Shown here piece by piece: positions 26,598-38,719 of a DNA stretch of 64,000 nucleotides (its first letter is position 1; each line of letters opens with the position of its first letter). The position numbers were made by a program, and so were the translations under genes. Location of the stretch: assembly GCA_026874595.1 (NCBI GenBank), contig CM049320.1, positions 23,693,714 through 23,757,713 on the forward strand, in the 5' to 3' direction. Under the pieces are notes generated by a model. That model saw only the letters and a list, made by a program, of their open reading frames with translations. It was not told the origin of the DNA and made no database searches. This stretch comes from Sipunculus nudus. Taxonomy: Eukaryota > Annelida > Sipuncula > Golfingiida > Sipunculidae.

Positions 26598-27334
26598 GTA
26601 AGTATGGTGGTCATAAATTACTAGCTTGATTATTTATGTTCACGAACTACAAGAAATTTATTTTAAATTCCATTGCGAGTCTAAATTTCACCAGTATTAC
26701 CGGCTCGAAAGTCGCAAAGCTTGCGAGCAACTGTGGAGCATTGAGGGCCAGTCCAGACTTGCCTCTACCCTGGAGAATGATACCAGTACTCGGTAGCAGT
26801 AATACCAGTATTATTGTTTATTGGAGGTCTACACTTTCTCAAGAAATCACAGTACAAGATAAAAGATATTATACAAAACATAAAAAAGGTACTGTTAAAG
26901 GAACATTTGAATTTTTTGAAGTGAAGATAATGATAGATCTGTCAATGCATGGATACCAAATTGTTTACATGGGCGATAACAGGTGAAATGTCAGTTTATC
27001 TCTGTTGCCATATGTATATATTGGATCAGACTAATATGGCATAATATGCAGTTATTGACATAAAAGTATTATAGTTAAATTGTTGCCTTCAAGTGGTAAT
27101 TAATTATTTATTTTATCCTGTAAACAGAAATGCTTCCATCAACACAATTGCAGCTGAATAACTTTTCAGACAATAAAAAAAAATCACCTTGCAATTGTAT
27201 TAACAATTTTTTTATACCAAAAAAAGGCATTTCTTTCTATATTATCCCATTCTTTTTCTTTGCTCCTTCATAACAGTATAAGTTATATTTTTGATTGCAG
27301 GGTAAGATTTAAAGTCACCAAAGTCAAGACCAGG

Positions 27335-30300
27335 ATGGCCCATCATTTACTTTGTCACGCAAATGATATAATGCCTAACTCATTCCCACCAGCTCAGCCA
27401 ACACTAAAAGACCATGGCTATGTGTCTCAGTATGAACAAAATCGCTACACGCAAAGAACTTTACCACAAAGTCTCAGGGAAGCCTTCACAGAAAGTGATG
27501 ACGAGGACGCACTTCCGATTTCTGCACCACCGAGACCAACACAAAATATTTTTATTCCACAGTCTACAAGTGCATTGGACTTAACCCCAGATAAAAGGTC
27601 AAAAGGTCACTCAAGTGTGGAAAATGACACAAGGACATACTGTCCGTCCAAATACCAGGCAAAACAAGAGGGGAAAATGACAGATTCTGGAAAGTCAAAA
27701 AGCCTTAAAGTAACATTTGATCCTGTTGTTGATGTGCGACATACATCTCCTAATCCCAGTATTAGGGAGTCCGATGTTAGCATTGTTGAAGTGGAAGCCC
27801 TAGGTGAGAGCTTCACAGATGGAACTGATCATAAAACGTATGGTTATCAAATAAAAGGGGATGGTGATACACCAGGTTCTGATAATAATAAAAATGAGAG
27901 GATGGGGTTTGGGAGAAATGATTTGCAACAAGAAATATTTGATAGTTCAGCAGGCAGCACTGAAAACAAAAGTGACATTACATCAGTGGTGCAAAAACTG
28001 CAAGAAAAACTTAATGTGTCTAATAAGTCTTTATTGGGAACACTTTGTGAACCTGTCCTACCAGTAGTGAATTGTAATATTATCACAGCTGACTCAATGA
28101 GAGATCGAAATACAGAGCAAGAAAGTGAATCTCAGTTTCCGGAGAGTAAAGAATTGAGTGACCTTGCAACTGACATGGATGTACCAGCAGTGTCCAAAGT
28201 CCAACATGTATTAGCTCGGCCAGAGTTTAATTCTATGCTGCGAGTTACAAGGGAAATTGAGAATTTGTCCAACTCTGAGCTTAATATCAAGCAGGCTGTG
28301 GAAGAGAAATTAAAAAGATCTGAGGAGCTGAGGACAAAAATAAATGAAAAGGTTAGTTGGTTTATTACAATAAAATTTTACAAAATGACCATGATATCCT
28401 GGAAAATTATCTTGTTGATGTATAAATATTGGTTATGTCATGATTATATCAGTTAAAGAAATCAAGTTTATACAAGTGTAGATTAAAATACCTTTACAAA
28501 CATGAAATATGATCATTCATTGTTATTACTTTTACAGTTTGCCAAGTCATATATTATATGTAGACAATTGAGACAAACCTAAATAAATGCAAATGCTCAA
28601 GCCCTCAGAATCGTCCAAAGCATTTTACCAGACTTTCTTCATTTTGTTTCTCAAAACAATGGGAAAACATCTTGTCTCTTGTTTCAGTGTAAAATAACCT
28701 AGATGGCCCTCAATATAAAAAAGAGTGAACTGCCAAAAAAATATTTTTCCGAATCGAAAATGTTCTTGTATAAAACCAAATTACAGTTTAATGAATAATT
28801 GCATGAATGATAAAATACTAGAATAATATTCAGTTAAAGAAAATAGCCTGTCCATTTTCAGTAGCAGGTGGTTATCATGAATGACCAATTGCTGTGATAA
28901 GTTATTTGACCACATATCTGTTTCAGGCTAATTCCACACTGAACGTGCGAGGGAGAGAATTCTCTGACCTGATCAGCGTGGACACAGACACTGCAGAAAT
29001 AGCGGAGAGGAGGAAGAAACAAGTGAAGAAACAGAAACCTCCACCCCCAGTTAAATCTACAGTGAGTATCTAGACAGATCTTTCATACCTCTGGATTTAT
29101 GGCTACCCAGGTTTAGTTACCATGGAAGAATTTCACCCCAAGATGTGTTGATTTTTGTGCTTCCTTATTTTGCACATGCAGAAGTTAGCATGAATGCAGT
29201 TAGCCCCCCAACACACAAACAAACACAAAAAACTGTTAGTGTAGATTCATGAGGAATTGGTAAGTTCACTATTATAAACCCCTTTTACACATAAATATAG
29301 GATACGTATACAGGAATTTGAGCTGCACTGTGTTCGCCTTTATGAGTTCTGTAAGAGGGATGTCACATGTACAGTTTATGATCTGTAAAGAAGGGCTGTG
29401 GTATATTTTTTCTCATTTGGCATCATAATTTGACATGTAGAATTTGCATGTGAATTCCCAGCATTTCTGTGGATTTAAAAAAAAAATATTAAATGACAAG
29501 GCATCCTAACATTGAAAACAGGGGTTTAACAATGCATTGAAGAATTCATGCATAGAATCGCAAGCCCTTAATTAAATTGTAATAAATTATTTATTCTAAA
29601 TAGATTCATTTGATTATCATTTTATTTTTGCATGTACCATCCTGAAGTCCTCTGTGAGCTCTCAAACCTGACGGAGCAGTTCACAGTGACAAAGCTCTTT
29701 ACCATGTATGTGCCCTTAATCTACTTTAAACGTTGGCCGGTGGACCACTCCAATTACATTAACATATATGGTGGCGACAAACAGAAAGTATATTTGCTGA
29801 AAGTTACTTACATATGTTTTTATAAATTGCTTTTATTTTGGAAAAGGTCTGAAATTTACTACTTAAGTAATTATTAAATTGAGAATTGAATCAAAGGTAA
29901 GGCCAAAAAAAAAAACCTTTGTTTCCGGTAACATAGCAGAAAAATCTTGGGTCGGTAGGTAGGTAAAAGTTTTTTTTTTCTTTTTTTTTTTTTACATCCC
30001 GTTTCATTACACGAGTTCAATGCTACATGGTCTCTATATGCTATCAATTCACACACAAAACACCTTAAATTTGTAATTACACGGACACACATGTATCTGA
30101 AATAGATATTCCGCCACGTATTAAGACATTCTGTATCAAAGTCTGACAGGTCCTTAAGTGTTGTGGCCTGATCTACATCTTCGCTCACCGCAAATTTATG
30201 CAAAGAAGACAAAGCTGCATTCAGGTAACTTGCCACAGTCCCGAGTGATGTCAGAAAATGTCTGTTTAATTTTACCTTAAAATTTGAAATGGAGACGTGG

Positions 30301-33300
30301 ATGGGGGATAGGAAACAGGAATTTATTTTCCCTTGTCGTATCGTAAAAGCGGTCCTAATTTGGATGATGCTATAATGGAAATATTAATGATGGCTATCAT
30401 ATAGATTGTTGCAAGGTGAGTCAGAAAAAAAGTATAAATACCTTTAAATGCATGTTTATATTGGTTATTATAAGTATTTATGCAATGCAATAAATTGTAT
30501 TTGATGTTTGCAAATTAGTTAAAACATGGCATTTTATTGTAATGATTGTATCACTGGTATTGAGAAAATATTGATGTGTTTACTTCCAAATCATCATAGG
30601 ACTTAACAATTTTAAAAGTGTCCAAAGGTTGTCTTTTGATTGTAAAAATTCAGTGTGTACCTGGAGGTTCCAGTGAAAATATGTGATCTGATCTGCTAAT
30701 CGCTGTTTGTAGGTATTTATTTTGATCAGAAAAACAAAACTCCCTAAATTCATGGAATCCCCTAAAAAGAGTTCCTTGGATTTATATTTGATTTATTACA
30801 ATTATCATACTATTCTTAATCATTTTCTGAGCATAAAGTTTGTACTATCTGGAATTTTCAAGGAAAGATCAGAAAATCTAATAAATTTCGCACAGATTGC
30901 CTGTGGTCATGATCGTCACTTAATCTAATTGACACATCATTCATGTCACCAGGTCACTTCCTTTTGCCCGGGGCGCATTTAAAAATATTGCCGATTAACT
31001 GAATTGACTAGAAATATCCGAAGTTACCATGTGGATTTTCGCGGGAAACTGAAGTGGATTTGCGATCACTGATTTGCCAGAAGTCACTTGGCGCTCTGTT
31101 ACCGTCAACTCATAACTGTCGAGAGGTCAGGAGTTCGTGCAATGCAGCTTGGGTGTGGAAAAAATGTGGTTGTTCCTTTTATCGTGCACTGCGTACAACT
31201 GCTCAATTTAATATTCAAGATAATAAAGGGATTGTACGCACAGGACGGAACAGCCTCCCGGAGCGCTACCGTGTCTTGTACTCTTTGTGACAATGCATAC
31301 AACCGCGTAGTTTCCACTGGCAATGTGGCTTCTTGGACGAGGGAATTCATCAAATAATACAAATATTACTGTTGAAATGGAATATTTTGTTATATTTATA
31401 TATAGTAATAGGTGAAACAAGCCCATTTTATATCTCTGAATAACTTTGTTTAGACCAGTTGACGTGAAAATCAGTTCCGCCGACCGTGTCCGTTTTAAAC
31501 TTCTGTTAGCAATATCAAAGTTGAAAGAAAAGAAACTGCAGGGGAATTTGACTTGAGAAAGAGGCGACTTGTAAGGTGGAAAGATGAAATTCAGACATTT
31601 TTGCTGCAAAAAGTTTCATACATATACATTTAGTCCAGGATATTTTGGCGCGAAAGGAAAATCATACGCTCAAAACGTATTTTGCTTAACCTTTGCCGAA
31701 TGAAATGCCCCCCCCCCCCCCCTCGTAATTGGTCGGTGCAAGTTTTGTCAGAAAACTCTGACAGTAGTATTGGTATACGTCAACGTAAGGTCTACCTCGT
31801 TTAATACCAGACGGTCGGACTTGAGAGCCTGGACTTCACATATATATAAGCCTGGACCTCCAGCGATACATGTCAAGCGGAGATACACGGAGGTCGGCTA
31901 ATGAGGAAATTTGACCAGTTACGTCAGAGACATTGTTAGGTCATTTATTAGAATAGACTCTTCATATTATATAATAAGGCAACCTGACATAAGCTGCCAT
32001 AAATTACAACAATTACATGTCAAGAAAAAGAGAAGCTTCTAGAAGCTTGCGTATTTAACAGTGGTGAACTTTTGAAATACCAAATGTGTCAATAAACTTT
32101 ATCCTGTGCGGCGACTCTTAGCAAACGTCAGCCTGACAGGGAATACCGAGAGCGCTTTTTCTTAAGAATAATTATAGCGGAAATCTGCACTGAAAAGGTC
32201 TGGCGGGAAAATTGGGACACTTTTTTATTCTACGAAGGCATGTATTTATTGCTTATTTTGGCATACAAATCACTCTAAAAACTTTTGAGTCGGCTGGAAA
32301 AATTAGGGTCGGTCGGGTGACCGGTAACAAAAGTTTTTTTTTTTTTTGCCTAAAGAATCAATAACTGAGTCCATTCTAAGGGCTCTCACAATTCATAGGC
32401 CTAATTGAAACCTGGTAGTACGGGATTAAAAAATCTCAAAAGCCACAAAATATCAACATCAGATTTTGTGAGACCTTTCTTCAGTGGCAACAGATTGGTA
32501 CAATTAAATTCTAAAATATAGAAAATATGGTATTAAGTATTTAACAGGACTCATAAAATGAGTCATAATATATTTCATGAGTTCAGCTCTGTCCAGTTCA
32601 GCAATCAGGCTTGTTTTGAGGATGTACTCTCACAGATGACAAGCAACAAACTTAAATTAAAAACGGACAAGACTGAAATTATGCCTGTCGGATCTAAGTC
32701 CCTACTAAGAATGATTGACAGTGAGTCTATTAGCATTTGGGGCTGCACTGTACCTTTTCAAGATTCAGTGAAGTCTCTAGGTGTTACGATTGATCGTGAT
32801 CTTTCAATGCATGATTATATAAGTAGTATATGTTGTGCCACCTTTCTCGAGCTCCGCCATATAGCTTCCATCCGGCGTTTCCACCCTACAGTCCCAGCTA
32901 ATGCGTGCTGTAGGCTCATTTGCGCTGCAATAATATTACCAGCAGAGCAAGTCTCGCGGCTACAGATGGTCCAGAGTAATGGTGCCCATCTCATTCTTAA
33001 GAAGCGTAAGACTGACCATGTCACACCCCTGCTGAAACAGCTCCATTGGCTTCCCGTCAAGTACCGCATTCAGTACAAAATTGCTGTTTTTGTTCACAGC
33101 CATTTTGATTACTCATTCCCATCATATTTGTCTGAAAAAATAATAACCATTGGCCTTTGCGTATGCTGCGCTTAGCTGGCGGAAATCTTCTTAAAGTACG
33201 AAAGTGTAATATGAAAGTCGGTGAAAATTTCATAGCCCCAAAAGGTTGGAATTAACTTCCAATTACAAATCTCCAACTCTTGTATCATTTAAAACTAATT

Positions 33301-34289
33301 TAAAAATGTATCTCTTTCGGAAAGCTTTTGGTAATTAATATGCATCATTTTTTTTCTTGGGTCAGGCACAGGGAGTATACTTCCATAAAATTGTATGTGG
33401 CTATGTGTGTGTGTGAATTGCACTGTGAGTCTGACCATTCGAGAATTGGCGCTATATAAATACTATATATTATTATTATTATTATTATCATTTGCAGTAT
33501 CACACACTGCAATACTGTGCCCATGTTCTTAAATTCAGGACAGTGTAAGCTGTCTGAAAGACCACCTGTCTAATAAGACAGGTGGTATTTTTGTCCCTGC
33601 TTCCTCGGAATGGGGGACAATGATTGGGGTTTGTCTATCCGTCTGCCCGTCAAGTTTTAGTTTCAGTGTGATAACTTTCTTAAATATTATCCGTTTTTAT
33701 TCAGATTTGGGTCAGTAATTGCTCCAGTCCATACCTTGGTTAGGATTGGTTTTGGATTGTCTGTCTGAAAATTTTTATCACCAACTCCAAAACATTTCCC
33801 TTTTGTTCACAATTCACAACAAAAATTATGACATGTGGAGACATCTTCAGGGGTCATTGAAAACTACAACACAGGCACCTTGACATGTAGCGACATCTTC
33901 AGGGGAAAATGAAAACTAAAACATATTTGGAAGACAAGCATAAAGATCACAGGAGGCTAAAATAACAAGAGGCAGTAGTTGGGGACATCAATTCCACAAA
34001 TTTGCTTGTTTATTAATGGTTCATTTTATATATTACAGTGTGCCACAAATCTAATGTTCTTTATTGTTCAGAGAGAGATAACCAAAATTCTTATCATTAT
34101 TCCTTTATTATCTTTTAGACGGTTAGACCACCTCCTGATCTGTTAGACTTCTGCACTCCTGACCTACAGAGGGAGACACTGAGCCTGGAAGTTGACGGAT
34201 TACCCAACATGCAGTTCAGTCCAACAGTGGCTCCTCGGGAGCAGGCGTTTGCTGTCTATCGACACATTCGTGCTAATAAACAGTGGTGA
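27335..34289 (+). CDS. PPP1R35: PPP1R35-like centriolar protein phosphatase 1 regulator
   Basis: PPP1R35 is a centrosomal PP1-binding protein required for centriole elongation in vertebrates. Coding exons 27335-28351, 28927-29061 and 34119-34289 give 339, 45 and 56 residues, 440 in all, with phase-0 GT-AG junctions and stop TGA. The middle exon ends in a PPPPVKST tract. Residues 125-128 are KVTF, a canonical RVxF docking motif for PP1. The C-terminal ~150 residues match the family: EFNSML, a helical stretch, STLNVRGREFSDL, DLLDFCTPDLQRETLSLE and the ending VYRHIRANKQW. The N-terminal ~290 residues are acidic, Ser-rich and probably disordered, making the protein longer than the human one (about 250 residues). 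The start chosen is the first ATG after the acceptor at 27300; an ATG at 27260 lies in the intron. Family assignment is good; cellular role is inferred. Confidence 0.85.
29901..32350. mobile_element. 2.45-kb DNA transposon, GGC(C)AAAA ends, TAA target duplication (PIF/Harbinger-like)
   Basis: The left end reads GGCC, an A run, then CCTTTGTTTCCGG. The right end, reverse-complemented, reads GGC, an A run, then CTTTTGTTACCGG. Both sides are flanked by TAA (29898-29900 and 32351-32353), the 3-bp TWA duplication typical of PIF/Harbinger. No transposase motif was recognised, so it is probably non-autonomous. On the minus strand around 30239-30105 there is a protein-like frame (SSLHKFAVSEDVD...LSDFDTECLNTW) of unknown origin. 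A C run lies at 31708-31723. It sits in an intron of PPP1R35. Confidence 0.6.
32555..33490 (+). mobile_element. LINE (non-LTR) 3' fragment with reverse-transcriptase C-terminal region
   Basis: The frame contains NKLKLKTDKTEIM, SLGVTIDRDLSM, QLHWLPVKYRIQYKI and, after a frame break, SFKTNLKMYLFRKAFG, all hallmarks of the C-terminal part of CR1/L2-type LINE reverse transcriptases. The 3' end GGCGCTATATAAATA followed by (ATT)n is a typical LINE tail. The upstream catalytic region and endonuclease are missing: a 5'-truncated, dead copy in the same orientation as PPP1R35. Confidence 0.8.
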
Positions 34290-34409
34290 TGATGTTGATA
34301 ATGTAAATAATATGATTACAGTCTTGAATTATTTTCATCCTTATGTGCTAGCCTGTCACTAGGTATAATGTTGTTATTTTATTAAAAAAAACATATGCAG
34401 GATATTTAT

Positions 34410-34420
34410 AATAAAATAAA
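34410..34420 (+). terminator. PPP1R35 polyadenylation signals
   Basis: Two overlapping AATAAA hexamers (34410-34415 and 34415-34420) lie about 120 bp after the stop codon. Cleavage is expected shortly after. Confidence 0.65.
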
Positions 34421-35839
34421 GTATCAAACTGTTTTGATTTGTTTATTTAATAACAAAAAATTGCAACTAACTCACCTTTCTAAGTTTTGTTAAATCCAAA
34501 TAACTTGAAAGAGAATTTCCAGATGGCTGATGAATTGGCTGAAGAAATTACCAGTATATATTAATGCTGGTGTGCTGTTGGTATTATTTTAGGGCCACTT
34601 TAAAATTTACAGGGCCTATTTTTCATCATTAATTTCCTTATAAATTACTTTCTCCACAGGGTATACTTGAATGGATTATATTATTTATTACTATATTTTA
34701 GGCTTGATTTTCTACTTTTTTTAACATAGAGTGGCAGCACTGATATCCACTCACGGTCTCAATTATCACTTTCCAAGATGATTAAAGAAATGAAATACTA
34801 CTTAACTGCAGAGAGATTATAGAGAGACTTATGGTAATTACAACTCAAAATTGCTGTTAAATGAATGACAAGTATATTTGTCATAGGCACTAGGAGAACC
34901 AAAATAAATGACAAATTTTCTTATCATAGGAACTAAATGTGTTAACTTCCCAACCTCTTTTGGGTTACAGATTGAAATGTTACGTTTTAGTGGCTATTTT
35001 GTTCACTGTCTTGAATTTTCAATAGCTAAGCGACATAAAACGATACAGAGACCTTCCAAGGAGCAAATTTCCTCAATCACTGGATGGAATTAAGAAATTT
35101 GTCGAATGAAAATGTGAATTTTATATTGCATTTTTTTTCTGCACTAGTCTACCAAAACTTAGGGTCAGCATTTGTGAAAGTAATATCACGAAGCAACAAA
35201 GGTCTACTTTTGTGTAGAATGATCATGGGAATCCTGGTGAACAGATAACATATAATGAAATACGGCATACAAAAAAACTGATATGGTCAGTATTTGTCAC
35301 GAATATAATAGTTTGAGTAATTTGTACAACTTATTCATTCATACTTCAAGATATATTGAAGGTCAATTTTATATTATAGGTGCTTTTCACTGTTATTAGT
35401 TGAACATACAGACCCCAGATGGCAGCACGGCCTGGTCACCTACCTGCAACTGGTCTTCATGTGCAAAACAATGTCGGCCAAAAACAAAACAAAGAAAACC
35501 TCTGTGTCACAAAATATTTTAATGAATCATGTATTTTGTAAACCCTGTTTACATGGCAGTTTAGTATTATTTGATAAAATCTAGTATGAAGGTTACATTA
35601 TAAGACAGTAAGCCGTAAAAAATGCAAAATCTCAGAACAGCCATGCACATTAATTCTACTCACTTTCTACTATAAACAACAGGAAAATGGCCTGAAGGGT
35701 CGCCACCTCTGATACGTACAAAACACTTATCCCAGTTTATACAGACGTAGCCAGACAGCATTTTGTGACAGATTTAGGTGTTTGTGCAGTCTTAAACTAT
35801 GCTGGAACAATGCGTTAATTTTTTTTCAGTAGGGCAACC

Positions 35840-37280
35840 CTTTTTAGCTCAGCTGACTATAAGTCATCTGAGCTATAGTCGTGGTCCATTGTCCGTCGTC
35901 CGTCCGTCTGTCCGTCCGTCCGTCCGTAGATGTGGCACGTTTTGAAACCGTAAGACCTAGGAATCCAAAATTCCACATAATGTTAGATGTCCCCAAGATC
36001 TCCTACCAAGCCGAAAACTGGGTCTTTGCGACTTCGTTCCTTTTAGAAATTAAGGAAAAACCTCAATTTTTTATTAAAAACCTATTTTTACACTTCAGGA
36101 CTGCCTTATATCAAAACCACTCATCTGTTTTTCCTCATATTTACCATAATTATTCCTCTATATAGTTCCCATGTACATGCCAGAAATTATGTCTGTATTA
36201 TGTAAATTTAAAAAGTTATGGGCCCAAACATAATGCATTGTGTAAAAAATCAGGAAAGATATTTGATCACTTAACACAAAATATGTTAAAGCTATAAACT
36301 TTTTTCCCAGTAATATAACTTTAATTAATCAAAATTAAATTGTATACCCAAAATTAGATCAAAATCTTTTAAATATTTTAAAATATTAACAAAAATAAAA
36401 AATTGGTACCTTAAATTTTGACCATGGCACGTTTTTTTCCTGTAAGTACTGTGGATTTAATTTTCACAGCATGTTTTTTTAGCATTTTGTCTGTAAACAC
36501 CAAAAATTTGAAACCTGTTGATCATAAACTGTAGATTTTATTCAAGTTTTCAAGCACCATGTAACATATTGTTTACATCAAGCTAGTGTCATGCAGTTTG
36601 CAAGTGCTCAGCTCCCCAGCTTCAGCTCTCAGTTCCTAAAATTTGGCATGCAATTACATGTCTCAAAAATCCCCTACCATGCCAAGAATTTGGTCACTAG
36701 GACTTAATACCTTTGAGATATTAATGAAAAACTTCATTTTTCCATTAAAAACCCATTGTTACACTTCAAGACTGCCTAATATCAAAACCACTGATCTGAC
36801 TTTAATCATATATAATATACATATTTTTCTATACATTCTCTATGCTCATGCCAGAAATGATGTCAGTATTGCGTAATTGTTTTAAGTTATGGGCCCAAAC
36901 ATAATGCACTTTGTAAAAAATCAAGAAATCTATTTACTCCCTTAACAAGAGGATTGCTGAAGCTAGAGATTTTTTGTCAGGGATGTAACATTATTTAATC
37001 AAGATTCAATTGAATACCCAAAATAAGTTCTGAATTTTTTCAAATTTTATAAGTTATTAGTATAAATATAAAATTAGTACCTTAAATTTTGCCCAACTTT
37101 GACCATGGCATGTTTGTTTCCTGTGAGCACTGTTGATATAATTTTCATATCATGCACACATAAAGATTTCAGCTTTTTAGTTTAAAAAGCTGAAAGAAAT
37201 TGGCCAAAAATTGTAGCTTTTATTAATGTTTTTATGAGACCATGTCAGACCTTGGCTCTCTGTAGCACCTCTTGAGTCAC
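35840..37280. repeat. Inverted, internally duplicated copy of the GAGCTATAG-ended repeat
   Basis: The left part (35840-36500) is the reverse complement of 14660-14000 and of the right part of 38720-40515, starting with AGCTCAGCTGACTATAAGTC. The same block recurs in tandem at about 36650-37110 (CTGCCTAATATCAAAACCAC, ATGGGCCCAAACATAATGCA and other matches). Only ATG-poor, decayed sequence is present. Confidence 0.55.
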
Positions 37281-38379
37281 CTGTGTGTTGACCTTGTTGA
37301 ACTTTCAGCAAATTGTGCATGCTTGAGGCGAGGCATAAACTGTGGCTCCAGGCAGCTTATTTAGTACAGTCATTTTGTAACATGACCTCACACAAATTGC
37401 AACAAAAGCTATCTCATTTGTTTTGTATCCCAGAAGGTATCCTTTTGAACATATAAAAAGTCCTAAGATATTCTCCTGGGGGAAAGTAGTATAATTTGGG
37501 AATATCAACAATTGGCCGCCAGAAGGCCTAGAATCAATCAAATTTAATTAATCAAAAGGGTATAAATATGTAATACAACATTTTCAGGTTTATTTTTGGG
37601 TCGCAGAATCCAGTTCTGGTCTTTATTTGTTAATTTAAAAATTCCCAAGACTCATATGTGGGGGTCGATGTGGAAACGGTCTGAAGCATGGGGTGCGGTA
37701 GGGGTGGGGGTTGTAGCACGACTCAGTTTGCATTTATATTGAGCAGGTAACCCTAATTTGGTAATGTGCAGCGCTCAACTAACCTGTTGCAATAAATTGT
37801 AGTAATTAGATTTTCAACAAACATGAAGAGGGCTTGACTGATATGCTGGGTTAAAACGGAATTGTTCTCCCCAGGTAGGGGTTGTTAGAAAGTATACTAA
37901 AACAGTCACGATTGGTCTTTTTTTATGTCAAATGACGAGTCGCCTGCTTTTGAAACGCTCCAACAGGTTATTAGCATGTAGCACCAACCATTAATGCAAG
38001 GCCACCTGTTTCTTAACGGTAATACATAACTAATATACAGTACAAGTAAAACATTTTTCACAAGGACATGAATCTGCACAGGTCACAAAGTACAAAGGCA
38101 AACCTGAGTACAGTTACTTTCATCCACTGAAGTCATTTTTTATTGTGGGATACACATGATATATGCTTGATAACAGAGTGCATGGATCTTTGAATATTAT
38201 TAATAATTAATTTTGAATTGTCAATTCCAAATTTCTAGTTTCATTTTGCTTTGCTTTTCAGTTACAATTTAAAAAAAAAAATCGGTTTGCAGTAGAATGA
38301 CGTTTTTGAGAAGAAATGAATTTGGTGGCTTTGTTTTTTTTTCCAAGAAAACCAGCTGAAAGTCCGGGAATATTCTAAC

Positions 38380-38625
38380 AAAACGTTTGCTGATCGGGGT
38401 ATTTTCAACATTTGGACAATCTCTTTGGATTGAACTTTCTAATGATGTTAAATGAAGCGAAAATATTGATGACTTTAAAAGAAAATTGAAAACGTACCTT
38501 TTTTCGACTTAGATTTTTATTAAATTTTTACTCTTGTGTCATAATATAATTAAGTACTTTTGTAAAGCGCCACTGAATAAAAATATTTATAAAAGTAGGC
38601 GCTATATTAAATAAATAAAGTTTAG
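38380..38625 (+). mobile_element. LINE 3'-end fragment
   Basis: The plus strand carries DDFKRKLKTYLFST with nearby stops, then GGCGCTATATTAAATAAATA, the same terminal design as the LINE at 32555-33490 but diverged. Non-functional. Confidence 0.6.
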
Positions 38626-38719
38626 ATTTAAAAGTCAGAGATTTTTTATCCGAGTTGACTGCTGGAAACCCTGTGCGTAACTGACAACAGACACTTTGTG
38701 ATAAGAATGGACAAGATGA

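Larger units (their letters stand above)
29062..34118 (+). other. PPP1R35 last intron, repeat-filled
   Basis: A 5-kb intron. It contains the 2.45-kb inverted-repeat element (29901-32350), a LINE 3' fragment (32555-33490) and, near 33560-33980, repeated motifs such as TGTAGCGACATCTTCAGGGG/TGTGGAGACATCTTCAGGGG. Earlier introns (26598-27300 and 28352-28926) hold nothing notable. Confidence 0.65.

Noticed and set aside
27260..27334. Longer PPP1R35 N terminus from the ATG at 27260
   Set aside because: This stretch ends in TTTTGATTGCAG, a clear acceptor, so it is intron; the first ATG after the acceptor is at 27335.
31054..31609. Overlapping frames on both strands
   Set aside because: They lie within the 2.45-kb element, overlap each other and show no transposase or other domain.
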